A DNA stretch of 64,000 nt, from the NCBI GenBank assembly GCA_025403435.1, contig CM046333.1:31579521-31643520 (forward strand), written 5' to 3'. This DNA is from Artocarpus heterophyllus (lineage: Eukaryota > Streptophyta > Magnoliopsida > Rosales > Moraceae). Shown in pieces: positions 1-10,892 of the stretch. The notes beneath the pieces were generated by a model. The model saw only the letters and a program-made list of their open reading frames with translations, was not told where the DNA came from and searched no databases. Within the stretch, counting starts at the first letter, position 1. Each line of letters opens with the position of its first letter. A program made the position numbers and the translations under genes.

Positions 1-294
1 ATAGGAATTTTTATTATATTTACTATGATTAATTAAGATGATGTATCAAATTATTTTTTCTTAATTTACCTACAGGAATTAAGATAAATGAATATAAATT
101 TGACAGTGTCGTCATAAAGATGTATGTATCTATTTGAATTAAAAATTTAGCTCACATGCAATTTTTAATGTCATTTGATACATACTTTTATTGCATGTTT
201 TTACAATGGTAAAACATGGCATATATCATTATAGCCACAATTTAGTAACACAAGTATGTATGTTTAATTATGTAGTAATACAAACTATAAACTA

Positions 295-1119
295 CTCTGA
301 TTTTAAATGCGATATTCCTGAACTTAAGGGTGATAATTATATGGTGTGGAAGGAAAGAATTCTTCTTCATTTGGACTAGATGGACATTGATTTTCCATCT
401 GTAAAGATGAACGACCTACCATTACAAAAACCAGCCAACTAGATGATGTTGTCAAATATAAGAAATGGGTGCAATCTCATCGTCTCCATGTCATGTTTAT
501 TAAAACTAAAATCTCAGCTAGTATTCATGGTTCATTGGAACAATATGACAATGTGCGAGCTTTGATGAAGGTAATTGATGAGTAGTTTGCATCATCAGAC
601 AAAGCTTTGGCAAGCACCTTTATAATGACATTCTCATCCATGAAGCTCACTGGAATTCATGGTATGCGCGAGCACATCATGCAAATGAGGGATATAGCAG
701 CTTAGTTAAAAACTCTTGAGGTTGAGATGTTTGAGACTTTCCTTGTGCACTATATCTTAAACACTCTTCCACAACAATATGGACCTTTCAAAATATCCTA
801 CAACACACATAAGAATAAGTGGTCTATCAACAAGTTGATGATCATGTGTGTTCACGAAGGAAGACTTGTTATGGAGGCAGGAGAGAAAGTGCATTTGGCA
901 ACTCAAGGGAAGAATAAGGGGCAAACTAAGAACAAGGGAAAAGGCAAATTGTTTGCACAGGCTCATATTAAAAAGGAATCCGGGTGCTTCTTTTGTAAAA
1001 AAAAAGGGCACATAAATAAAGATTGTTCTAAATATCAAAAATGGCTTGAGAAGAAAGGTACTCAATTTTCACTTGTTTGTTTTGAATCTAATATGGTTAA
1101 TGTTGGCCATAACACATAG
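295..1119 (+). pseudogene. Copia gag pseudogene (UBN2-type, zinc knuckle), left copy
   Basis: The region encodes the gag part of a plant Ty1/copia polyprotein of the TNT1-94-like type. The reading starts KCDIPELKGDNYMVWKERI, the usual N-terminal gag block, and runs through a conserved ILNTLPQQYGPFK segment. It ends with an intact CX2CX4HX4C zinc knuckle (CFFCKKKGHINKDC) at about 990-1031. At least three in-frame stops interrupt it: near 376, near 583 (DE*FASSDK) and near 703 (IAA*LKTLE). Two of these are CAG-to-TAG changes. The longest open piece is 727-1119. It is dead, and its stops are shared with the right copy. Confidence 0.85.
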
Positions 1120-2790
1120 TGGATTGACTTTGGTTCTATAATCCATGTCACTGTTTCATTGTAGGGGTTACAAAACCTAAGGAAGCTAGTGGGCAGTGAC
1201 TAGTTTATCTACTCAGGTAATAAGATATGCTCACATGTGGAGGCAATCAGAACATGCAAATTAGTTTTAAGTAGTGGTTTTGTGTTAGGATTGGAAAAGA
1301 CATTTTATATTCCAAGTTTTTCTAGTAATTTAATATATGTTTCAAGGCTTGTATTATTGGGTTTTTCCTTTAATTTTTTAGATACTATATTCAGTTTATA
1401 TTATAGACCTAAACTTATTGGAAATGGTTCAATGCCTAATGGTCTTTTCAAAATTAATTTACAAAATGAAACTTCTTATACTTCTATGTATGTTCATGAT
1501 AATGTTGGCATTAAGAGATGTGTTATGAATGAAGAATCCTCAATGTTGTGGCATCGTAGATTAGGTCATATCTCTATTTAGAGAATAAAAAGAATAGTAA
1601 ATGATGGAATACTTAGTACTTTTAATTTTACTAACATTGATACTTGTGTAGACTGCATAAAGGGTAAGCAGACTAATATATCAAAGAAATGTGCTAAGAG
1701 GAGTTTAGACATTTTGGAGATCATACATATTGATATTTGTTGCCTAGACATAGACATGTATGGTCAAAAGTATTTCATTACTTTTATTGACAATTACTCA
1801 CGATATCTGTATCTCTATTTGCTTTATAATAAGAATGAAGCTTTAGATGCCTTCAACGTGTTTAAGGCAGAAGTAGAGAAACAATGCGGTAAGCAAATAA
1901 AATTAGTGAGATCTTATAGAGGTGGTGAATACTATGGTAGATACACCGGAGATGGACGAGCGCCTGGTCTATTTACTAAGTTTCCTCAAGAACATGGGAT
2001 TGTTACCCAGGACACTATGCCTGGTTTTGTAGACTAGAATGGTATGGCAGAAAGAAGAAACCGAACATTGTTGGCTATGGTATAGAGTATGCTTAACAGC
2101 TCCAAGCTTCCTAAGTCCTTATAGACTGAGGCTCTCAAGGCAGCTACGTATATATTAAACCGAGTTCTAACCAAGGCTGTCTCAAAGACACCATTCGAGT
2201 TATGGAAAGATTAGAAACCAAGTTTGCGACATGTATGCATTTGGGGATGCCCGTCTACAATGAGAGTATATAATCCATAAGAAAAGAAGCTAAACCCAAT
2301 GGCCATAAGTGGATACTTCGTTGGTTATGCTAAACGTTCTAAACGACACAAATTTTATTATCCATCATATACTACTAAGTTTGTGGAGTCAAGGAATGCA
2401 AAATTTCTTAAGAATGACTTGATCAGGAGGAGCGATTGATTCTGGAACACTGTTCTTAAGAAAGATCATGCAGACGCCCAATATTCCACATCATGTGATA
2501 GAGTGATTTTTGTACACAACATACCTATAGTTCAAATGCGTAATAAACAACAATCAGTCATTCAAGCTCCACAAACTGCTAATCCAGAAATAGTAGATCC
2601 AAATGAACAACAAATACAAGAACTTGTTGAACAACATGCTCCTTAGAAGAATGTTGAACCAACATTAAGGAGATCTACTAGAGTAAGGAGCTAGCGATTC
2701 TGAGTGATTATATTGTGGATCTTCAAGAGTCTGAATACAACATTGGAGCCGAAAATGATCTAGAAATGTTTTATTCATAAACATTGTGCT
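1120..2790 (+). pseudogene. Copia GAG-pre-integrase and integrase pseudogene, left copy
   Basis: This continues the same copia element. The GAG-pre-integrase segment (LWHRRLGHIS, then TCVDCIKGKQTN) carries the HHCC zinc-binding pattern and spans about 1540-1690. The integrase core follows: IHIDICC and YFITFIDNYSRY at 1720-1805. The second catalytic Asp, expected in the usual RSDRGGEY, reads Tyr (RSYRGGEY, about 1912-1930). Many stops follow, mostly CAG/CAA to TAG/TAA and one TGG to TAG (near 1137, 2036, 2212, 2278, 2644). After about 2700 the sequence goes straight to the 3' LTR, so reverse transcriptase and RNase H have been deleted. Confidence 0.85.
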
Positions 2791-2963
2791 TATTCATAAA
2801 GTTAAGTTACCATATAAGGAATAAAGTTTTAGAAATAATACATAGTAATACATTGAAGTTAATACTCACATTTAGAGGAATTATCGCCGTGATTTATGTA
2901 TTTGTTTCTTAAAAGTTTGGGTTTAATGAATATAAGGTTAAATATGGAGACCAAGTGAGAGAA

Positions 2964-3420
2964 TATAACCGTTTATGTTTCAACAGTTTCAAAAAAAATT
3001 GAAACCAATTTATTTGCTGTAACGGTTTTACATAAATAGTCTCATATTTATTTCCCATTAATTATATAAGTCCTTGATGGGAGGATTTGGATATAAGCAG
3101 AAAACAAATTTTTCATGTTCATGTGTTGAACAAAAGACTTGCTCCCTATCACAAATAGTCAAATTTACATACACCATCGTATTAAGCGTTAGTGTGGTAG
3201 AAGCATCCAAATAAGAGAAGCAGCAAGGAAGGCAACAGCTAGAGCTTTGGACTGCATACAAAGGACAATTGCAATGGTTGGAGGTATGTCGTTTCTACGC
3301 TTCCACTTATGATCTTGATATGGATATTATTTTTAGCATATTAGGAACGTATTATTACTTACAGCTCTTTTTATTTTTTGGTGTTTATAGTTACTCATAA
3401 CTCTACTAAAAAGTCATGAA
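2964..3420 (+). mobile_element. Copia 3' LTR (left copy), 3' end uncertain
   Basis: A purine tract (AAGTGAGAGAA) immediately precedes TATAACCG. The right copy reads TGTAACCG at the same place, the expected LTR start after a polypurine tract. A TATA-like ATATAAG lies about 100 bp inside. Compared with the right copy, about 40 bp upstream of this TATA are missing. I could not fix the CA end. The end given is a guess from where the retroelement-like sequence fades. Confidence 0.55.
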
Positions 3421-3684
3421 AAATTCAAATTCTTCTGTTCGAAGTTCAAAAAGTATAATATATATATATGTGTGTGAGTCATTTTTTAAGAAAAATTAAT
3501 ATGTATTGTAGTCAACTAAATTTTGATTCTTCAATATATTTAGATTTATTTTCTTAAATAAAAAATTAATGTTTCAGGAAAAAAAATTTTAAGTTTATAT
3601 TTATTCTTTTAAAAACATAGTAATTGTTTCCATCAAGAAAACGTGCTAATTGTTTGTTAGGTGAGATTGTGACACATCTACATC

Positions 3685-3690
3685 TATAAA
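3685..3690 (+). promoter_or_regulatory. TATA box of the left Kunitz gene
   Basis: TATAAA lies about 55-60 bp before the ATG at 3746, in a stretch nearly identical to the right copy. That spacing suggests a leader of roughly 30 nt. The same upstream context (GTCATTTGTACACAAAA) precedes the other Kunitz copies and relics, which supports its being the family's core promoter. Confidence 0.6.
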
Positions 3691-3745
3691 TTAACTCAGG
3701 AGCCTTAAAGTCATTTGTACACAAAATTTAAAATAGCACACAGCA

Positions 3746-4386
3746 ATGGAAGCCAATATTTCTTTACTCATACTGTCCTTCCTTCTCGTTTCTTTCACAG
3801 CAAATGGAGTGTCCATCAACGATGGTATCTCCTCCCTTGATCAGCCTTCTGCAGTTCTTGACTCATCCGGAAACAAACTACAAATTGGTGAATATTATTA
3901 CTTGTCGCCTTTAATGGCGCTGTCTCTATTATATTCCCCCTCCATTATCGTAGGTGTATACCGTAATGGAACTTGTCAGCCCCATCTTGATATTGCAGAA
4001 TTTTTTTTGAGTTAATTGGTCTTCCGGCACACTTTTCACCTACCCATTCAAACGAAGATGAGTTCATTTATGAGAACGTTGATCTCAACATCGAGTTCAC
4101 TGATGAACTATCACCGCTATGTGGAGGGTCATCTGCTTGGAAGGTGGACAAATTTGGACTAGTGAGTCTTGGTGGAAATAAGGAAGATAGAAACAGTTGG
4201 TTCAAGATTGAAAAAGCTACAGAAATGAATGACAGTATCTACAAGCTTGTTTCTAGCGATGGTCCAGACGTCGGAATCCGGGAGAACCCCTATGGGACAA
4301 AACGTCTCTCTCTGGCTCGTGAACCATTACGGTTTGTATTCAGTCACGTAGACGGTTCCAGTACTGCTTTAAAGCAGAACTTTTAA
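3746..4386 (+). pseudogene. Kunitz-type protease inhibitor pseudogene (frameshifted), left copy
   Basis: The first 85 or so codons match the intact gene at 27543 nearly residue for residue: signal peptide, then the Kunitz family start (AVLDSSGNKLQIGEYYYLSP). In the T8 run at 4001-4008 the left copy is one base shorter than the right copy over the same interval (20 against 21 bases between the GCA and GGTCTT codons). The shifted frame stops at TAA 4013-4015. Downstream, the original frame resumes and stays open to TAA at 4384-4386, covering the second half including the conserved SLCG-type Cys segment and KIEKA...DVGI. A truncated 89-residue product would lack the second Cys of the family disulfide, so function is unlikely. 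There are no introns, as is usual for the family. An assembly or sequencing error in the T run is the main alternative. Confidence 0.88.
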
Positions 4387-6840
4387 AATATGTTACAAAA
4401 TGAAAGTCTACTTCTTCCAAGCAGTAATGCATCTAACATCAATAGATGTAGATGCAGGTCTGCATACATGTACTATTATCAATAAGGAAGAAGATCTTTT
4501 ATGTGTTGTGTTGTTTTAACATGAATCTTAATCTGAAATCGCCTCTGCTTTTGATATATTTTTGCTACTTTATGGCATTATTTACGACAGCCTGTTTCAA
4601 AATTCTATCCTATACAAAAGTAAGAGGGGCGTAAAATGTAGAAATCGCGTCTCAAGCATGCCTTACACTACAGAAGAAATGGGCGTCTATTGCAATCTAT
4701 TTTTCTATTTTTTTTAATTTTAAATATAACCATAAAAATATCTTATAGAGGGTTTGGCAAACTGGTTTAAATTGAAAATTTTATTTAAAAATTATATAAT
4801 GTGAGAGCTCTATATTGTAATAATTTTTTATACATTATAGCTTTTAAGAATTTTACATTGTCGGTTTGAATCGGTTTGTTTAACCAAAGGCCAATCATGT
4901 TGTGCCTCTTGTAGATAAGCATTAACGGACCTTGTGCGCGATGTAAGGGTTGGAACACTGCTCATGACAACTTACTAAGGCTTCATGGATTCTACCACGC
5001 ATAGAAAATAAAAAAAACAATCTTTCCTTCCAAGAAATGAAAGAAAAATTTAAATAAATTAAGTAAAAAATATATTAAAATAATTAAGATAAGTAATTCA
5101 TTATAATTTATTTACATTTACCAGTTGGGTAAATAAATTATTTTAGATTAAATTCAATCGTTTCAAAAATATGTTATTTAATTACTCCAAAAATGCTATA
5201 AAAATATGCCATTCGCTTATTTATCCTTCTTTATAATTTCTATAACTATGATCAAATTACTAGAAGAGCTTAAAAAATGTCTAAATAAATTATTCGGAGA
5301 AGGTCATTTAACCATCTCATATTATATTCGCCAATTTCTTTTAGCGATATCCATATTGATACAATTTTAAATCTCGGTGTTTTATTGTATTGAAGAATAT
5401 ATGGTTAAATTGATAAACTAAATGAGCGAAATGAGATTTTGGCAATTATTCTGGAAGAAAATAAAACGTTCCAATCTCATATATGTATATTTTGAAATGC
5501 AAATAACACCATTTGGTTCCAAAGGCTTTCTAAGAATGACAGTTAACTATACCACTTAACATATTCCATACATATTTTTATATGTTTCACATATAATATA
5601 TATTATTTATACAATTTTCTTAACCTTTTACAATAATATATTAATTGGAGTGCTGATAAGGACAACAATAATTTTTTAGTTTGGCTGTTTTTACGTATCT
5701 GAAATTGATTAGGCATTCCCTAAAATTAAAAGAAAATAAAAAAGCAGACATCATGTGCAATAAATTTCCAACAATGATATTTTTCAAAAAAAAAATCCAA
5801 CAATGATATTACATGTGTTTTCTTAATAATCTAATAATAGAAATAGTAATAAAATATTAGGCAAAATAAATAATGATGATATTGTTAAAAATAATGATAA
5901 TAGTTGTTGACGAGCAAAACTCGTCAAGCAAAGATCTCTCTAATTCTTCACTAAATCAATCACTCTCAAATAAAGTAAACAAAATAGTAAAGGAAATAAT
6001 AGCAAGTACACATAAAATTTATAGTAGTTCACCTTATATGAAGGCTAAGTTCACTTTTGATTTTCTTAAATGATAGGGTTTCACTTTGAAAAAATAAGTA
6101 TACAAATGGTTTGTGCCAAGAACTGGACTCAAACTGCTCTCTAAAGCCAGCCCCTATTTATAGTCCCTGGGGTCATCCACCATTTAAATTCAAAAAAATG
6201 ATAAGCTCTTCTCTCATTGGCTAAAGGATATTACCATGATCTCTTTTAAGTCTTATCCATTCTAAGTATCTTGGATTCGGTAGAACTTGATCAGGTTGAA
6301 TGCTTATCCCTATCTAAGAGATCTTCTAATTTGAATACGGATGTAAATAGAATATTTTACCCTCCTCGGGTATCATCCAACGAAGAAACTTCTACAGTAC
6401 ACCAAGACCATATGGACCGAGATCCGTCTCGGGCCAAGTTCCATCTAGGGTCTTTATGGATCCAATATTCAGCCTGGACCTAACTTGGTGATCCGACAAC
6501 AAGAGTAATAATAAATCATGTGAATTTTTTTGTCATTTTATTTTACGGATTTCCAATTTAAATTACATGAAAATAGCCAAGTACCTTCGTTCTCCTAGTA
6601 CATTCTATCTCAATCCATGTCCAATCGGTGCCCGAAAAATTTTAATGTCGTGTAATTACCGCAATTGAAGGACATTGTCGTGATCGCAGTGTCAAAATAA
6701 ATAAGTGATATTGTCAATTGAGTTTTGAAAGGCAAAATTATAAAATGGCATGTGATAATGGAAGTTATTAATATAAAGTCAGGACAATCACGAGTCTTTA
6801 TGACAAAATTACACTAAAAAAAAGTATGCTAGGTAAGTTT
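4387..6840. other. Intergenic DNA, no gene; shared with 28185-30588
   Basis: This stretch matches the right copy closely. About 4390-4680 is the Kunitz 3' flank. At about 4905-4995 lies a diverged copy of the Kunitz upstream block (GATAAG...GGAACACT...GACAAC...GGCTTCA). At 5900-6480 is a moderately GC-richer block with TATTTATAG (reverse TATA-like) and a short open frame (6271-6483). It looks like decayed LTR sequence, but I could not prove that. No coding gene is supported. Confidence 0.55.
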
Positions 6841-6844
6841 ATTC

Positions 6845-6945
6845 CACATCTACCTTTATAAAATCACGAGTCTTATGTCATTTGTACATAAAACCATAAA
6901 ATTGCATCCCAGAATGGAAGCTACTCCTTTCATAAGTGAAAAAGG
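6845..6945 (+). pseudogene. Kunitz 5' relic (promoter plus first codons)
   Basis: The sequence reads CACGAGTCTTATGTCATTTGTACATAAAA in two pieces, followed by ATGGAAGCTACTCC. This parallels the Kunitz promoter and start (GTCATTTGTACACAAAA, then ATGGAAGCC). Similarity stops about 25 bp after the ATG, so only the 5' end survives. The same relic is at 30605-30690. Confidence 0.6.
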
Positions 6946-8476
6946 TAAAAAAAATTTCACGCACTAGTAGCAAGAAACATCTATCGAAAACACAATCTTT
7001 CCAAATTCCCTAAAAGCAGTTTGTGGCAACAAAAAAAATGCAAAAGCAATAAAATTAACAATTTCTACATTTATATATATAAAAAAGAAAAACATGGCCA
7101 TAAAAAAGCCCAATAAATATCAAATAAATCTACAGTATTCTAACTTAATCAAGACTTATCATGCTCTAGTTCAGCCTTCTCAGGAATATCCTTTCGGAAA
7201 ATGGCCATCCGACCTTCCTCAAGACGGCCTCAAATAAATGTAAAATCAGTGCTTCAATTGGATTCTGTCTCATCTTCAAACCCAACCAACTGAAGAGGTT
7301 GGTTTCTTCCTTTGATGAAGCCAAAAGAGACAGAGTTATCAAAAAGAAGTCCACATGAGAGTCGCGTGCTTCATTCCATCTATAAATTTGACTCTATTTA
7401 GAATTTGACTAGTATTGCAACGAAGTTTAGGGGCAAAATTATCAAAATAAAAGGTTGAGGGACCAATTTGTCAAAAACAAAAAGTTAAGGGAGTCCATGT
7501 AAAAAAAACTATTTTTAAATTATATCATAATGCAAAAATAATTGATTAGCGATCATCCCCTGCGGTACTTCTTGACATTTATGGTTTGTGATGCAGCTAA
7601 GTGAGGGATGGTAGTAATAGGTAAAAGTAAAGAAATTTAAAAAGCTTAAAGCAATCAAGAAAATTTCAAATAGAAAAGAAACAAGTAGAGGCTTAAATAT
7701 CCATCCTGGAAAGAAAACTAAAATCCACAAATAAGTGTTGCGCCCATAAATGAGATACATGAAACATTAAGTAATGGCCTTTACTTTCTTTTCATTATTT
7801 TGGAGAGAGTTCTTAATTCTTACACTAATACAATATACTAGGGAAAGTGGTGAAGTAAAGGCCACGCATCACTACCACCGGATCCTATGAGCTACTCATT
7901 GGAAATATTACACTACACTCTTCTTGAGAGGTAAGAGAAAAGAGCGGATAACATGAGAATCTTCAATAGGAATGCCATCACTTACTAATATGTTTTGTTA
8001 CCAATCTAATGAAATTAATCTGCGCATGGTCAGTAACATATTATAAAAAACCATAAATAAAGGCTTTGTGTAACCCATTGAGTCGAGTTTGAGTAAATTA
8101 GATGGTATAATACTTTTTTACCGCCACTATTGTGTGCTATGGTTTTTTTTCTCTTCTTTTAATTCATACCATTTTTCCTAGTAAAAAAGTTCAAAGCACA
8201 CTTAGATAATACATATTTGGTCAATCCTAACCCAAAATACTTGGGATTAATTTTGTCTCTATATTCATTGAAAGTAATATGTTTTAAATTTTATCATAAA
8301 AATAGTAAAATTCAAAACCAATATCACTGAAGTGGTACTTGTCAAATTGACCCATTGAGTTTGGCAAACATAACCATAGGCCCAACTCCACTTCATCACT
8401 CTATGTGTTAGCCAAAGGGTGGCCGGACAAAAATCACTCCTAGCCGCAAACAAGTGACACCACATATGAGCTAGGG
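6946..8476. other. Intergenic end of the duplicated segment, no gene
   Basis: This is AT-rich sequence matching 30691-32228. Short open frames on both strands have no recognisable domain. At 7420-7500 there is a stretch of the 'gggaccaatttgtcaaaa' type, similar to the low-copy plant hairpin repeat at 17765-18140. Confidence 0.5.
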
Positions 8477-8509
8477 AGTGCAAAGCTATGATCCAACATA
8501 TGGACAAAA

Positions 8510-8732
8510 ATTTGTTTTTTCAAACATAGGATCCAACTGGGCTCTCAGTCCTTTTCCATGCCGCTGCAAATTTTTGCATACAAACATATGCTACAGATAT
8601 GGTTTTGTTTCTTTTTTCTTTGCATGCCATGTGATGTGGCAGCGTTGTCATTTTCCTAAACGTGAAATCACTATCATCTTTATTAGCTATCATGTTTTAG
8701 TCACGTAGTATCTATGATGGATAAGGACCAAT
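8510..8732 (+). repeat. Truncated third copy of the inverted-arm repeat
   Basis: It matches the first part of the arm at 15855-16070 in the same orientation (AACATA, then GATCCAACTGGGCT, to GGATAAGGAC). It is cut off exactly where the gypsy LTR begins (8733). Confidence 0.85.
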
Positions 8733-9846
8733 TGTCACACCCTAAAGTATAGAAGGTAACGTGACAGGTTATTTAAATTAATTAAAGTAGAATTTAATTG
8801 AAATTAATGGTTTAAGGATTAAATTGAACAAGAAATGGAAAGGTTTCAACCACATTTTACAAGAGAATTTATAAATGTTAAACAAATAATAAAATAATAA
8901 GAGCCGCGAGTATGGGTTCATCGACCCACAACTTGTGCACACATATAGTACTGACAATATAGTAATACAGCTACAGTCCAAGCATTAAGAAAGTTAAATA
9001 TTACATGCCTTGAATAATTAATACAATTTAACCTACAAATCCTCCTACTGCTCCTGGTTTCTGTCCGAAGAATCCTCTCCGAACCTAAATGGGAATCCAC
9101 CTAGAAGGGGGAAGTTTAAAACAAATAAAATGTGAGCGAAAGGCTTAGTAGGACAGTATTTTATCAAATTATTTAATTTTAAAAAAACAGAAATAAATAA
9201 ATAAAATAAATTTAAGTAAAACCGTTCTTACCCAAAACAGTTTACTCGAACAACCAGAAATATCATTTTTCTTTTCCTAGGCAAACCATAAGAATATCAC
9301 CACCGTAGTGGCCCAGCTGGATTTTGGGACCTGCCCCCAAGGTCAATCACTACAAGACCCGATCTCTGATATGACATCATGCCTATATGTTTGTTATCAT
9401 TATCATTCAAAACCTAATTACCGAGTGTTGTCATTTACATTCATTATGAAGTTCATTTCAGTTCACGGTATATTAAAATATAACCGATAAATCCATTTTC
9501 AAACAACCGTTGAAAACGTTTTAATAGAAATCCCTTTTCAAAGCCAAATCATTTCGAAACTAGGCTACCAAGGAAATGGGGTAGAAGTCCTACCTCAATA
9601 CTCGTGCCGGTGCCCCACACCGTAATCCTGGCCCGCTATACGTTAGCTCCGCAGAACCACGAACGATCCTAGATACAAACTAAGTCGATCAATATCTAGT
9701 TCGAGACATTCTATGTTACTAAACCATTTCATGATGTCCTAGTGTGCCATTTGTATCTTTAAAATCATTCTATAAGGTTGGAATTTAAATCAGGGTTCAA
9801 AACAGTGAAAACAGGTGAAAAATCACAAAATTTTCCATGTCTCGAT

Positions 9847-9990
9847 CGGCCTGTCGGACTCCCTGCTTCGGCCGGCCGAACTGCACAGTTCGGCCTGCCG
9901 GAAACCAAGTCCGGTCGGCCGGTCATTTCCCCAGGTTCGGCCTGCCGGACGGAAGAACACTGGCCTGCCGATCCCTATTCTGGCCTGCCG
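9847..9990 (-). repeat. 22-bp-period array, core CGGCAGGCCGAA (7 units)
   Basis: Unit starts on the plus strand (CGGCCTG or TGGCCTG) fall at 9847, 9869, 9891, 9916, 9938, 9961 and 9981, giving spacings of 22, 22, 25, 22, 23 and 20. The core is near-palindromic, and the roughly 10 bp between cores are not conserved. The array is very GC- and CpG-rich inside AT-rich DNA. Related arrays lie in other LTRs of this window. Confidence 0.85.
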
Positions 9991-10454
9991 AACTGGGAAA
10001 TCCCAGAAATCCAGCCACGGGTTTCTCGATTCCCAAAAATTCAAATCTTGATTCTAACCTGTTTTTCTCAAATCTCAGGCATGGAAAACAATCATAGTTA
10101 ATAGAAAAACATACTAGAATACATTTGAACTCATTTAAACAAGATTTAAACTCAAAAATCTCAAAAATTCAAAAATGAGAAAATAGAGAGAAAAATGAAA
10201 AATCTTGAATCCAATCCGTTTTTCTTCAATCTAAGCTTAAATTCTAGTTGTCCTAAGTTCATTTAACTCAAACCCAAGGTTTTCTAAGCTTAAACAAACC
10301 TAGATTTCAAAAATGCACAAAATTGAAAATTTTGGAAAAAGTTTAGAAATTTCAAACAAACCTCGAATCGAAGCTTCAATCCGCGTTCTCGGTTGCCAAA
10401 ACACGTCCCCGAGCTTCCTCCTTGCTAACCCAAAGCTTGGATTTGAATTTGATT

Positions 10455-10585
10455 CAAAAATTTGTGAGAGAAGTAGAGAGAGAAAGGAGAGACCGAGAGA
10501 GATCAAGAGAGAGTGAGAGAGAGAGAGAGTCACGGTGAGGGAGAGAGAGAGAGAGTGAGCAGAGAGTGTGATGAGAGAGGGAGAG
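10455..10585 (-). repeat. GA/CT-rich low-complexity tract in the LTR leader
   Basis: The tract is a long run of GAGA on the plus strand (CT on the element's sense strand), beside GGGAGAATAAATAGAG. CT-rich leaders just after the TATA box are common in plant LTRs, so this probably marks the R/U5 start. Confidence 0.6.
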
Positions 10586-10875
10586 GAGGGAGAATAAATA
10601 GAGAAAATCGATGGGCGGTTTTACTGTGCGAAAACCAAATGCCACCCACAGTTTTGTAAAACGAAATATTTTTAACATTTTACAAATTGTTGTGTTTTTA
10701 AAACTCAAATCATCATTTTAAAACAATAAGAAATCATTTGAATTTATCAAATTAACAAAACAACCAAAGATTCAAAATCCAACCAAGTAATCAAATTAAT
10801 GTTGAAACATTAATTATGGCACACTAATTCATCACTTACATTATAATAACATTAAATAAATTTCGGGGCGTTACA

Positions 10876-10892
10876 ACTCTCCACTCCTAAAA
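10876..10892 (-). other. Polypurine tract of the gypsy element
   Basis: Read on the minus strand this is AGGAGTGGAGAGT, directly abutting TGTAACGCCCC. It is preceded by the familiar CGAGGGCGAAATTTC block of plant gypsy elements. It is the plus-strand priming site. Confidence 0.75.

Larger units (their letters stand above)
1..8476 (+). repeat. Segmental duplication, left copy (about 8.5 kb)
   Basis: This block matches 23246-32228 almost continuously and in the same orientation. It contains a copia relic, a Kunitz gene, its 3' flank and a second Kunitz 5' relic. The match is already present at base 1, so the true left edge may lie outside the window. It ends near 8476, where the two copies diverge abruptly. 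Differences are scattered substitutions and small indels, for example about 40 bp missing just before 3065 that is present near 26820-26860. The right copy additionally carries a 528-bp CACTA MITE. The offset grows from about 23.25 kb to 23.8 kb across the block. Confidence 0.93.
8733..10875 (-). mobile_element. Gypsy 3' LTR, 2143 bp (element on minus strand)
   Basis: On the minus strand it begins TGTAACGCCCCGAAA and ends GGGTGTGACA, so it has TG...CA ends. A purine tract (AGGAGTGGAGAGT) lies directly before it, followed upstream by pol. Inside are a GA/CT-rich leader (10455-10585) next to a TATA-like box (AATAAATAG, plus strand) and the CGG array at 9847-9990. The other LTR is absent, because the element is truncated at about 12557. 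Overlapping short ORFs here are low-complexity shadows. Confidence 0.9.

Noticed and set aside
3058..3261. A 67-codon Cys-rich minus-strand frame also found at 26856-27059
   Set aside because: Its conservation is explained by the segmental duplication. It lies inside the copia LTR and has no start context or domain.
4452..4634. A 60-codon frame conserved downstream of both Kunitz copies (also 28250-28432)
   Set aside because: It lies in the 3' flank or UTR and is conserved only because the segments are duplicates.
9778..10101. Overlapping open frames of 73-107 codons on both strands
   Set aside because: They exist only because the GC-rich CGGCCTGCCGA array has few stops in any frame. No domain is present and they lie inside an LTR.
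10300..10708. Ser/Leu/Arg-rich frames around the GA tract
   Set aside because: They are microsatellite translation inside the gypsy LTR leader.
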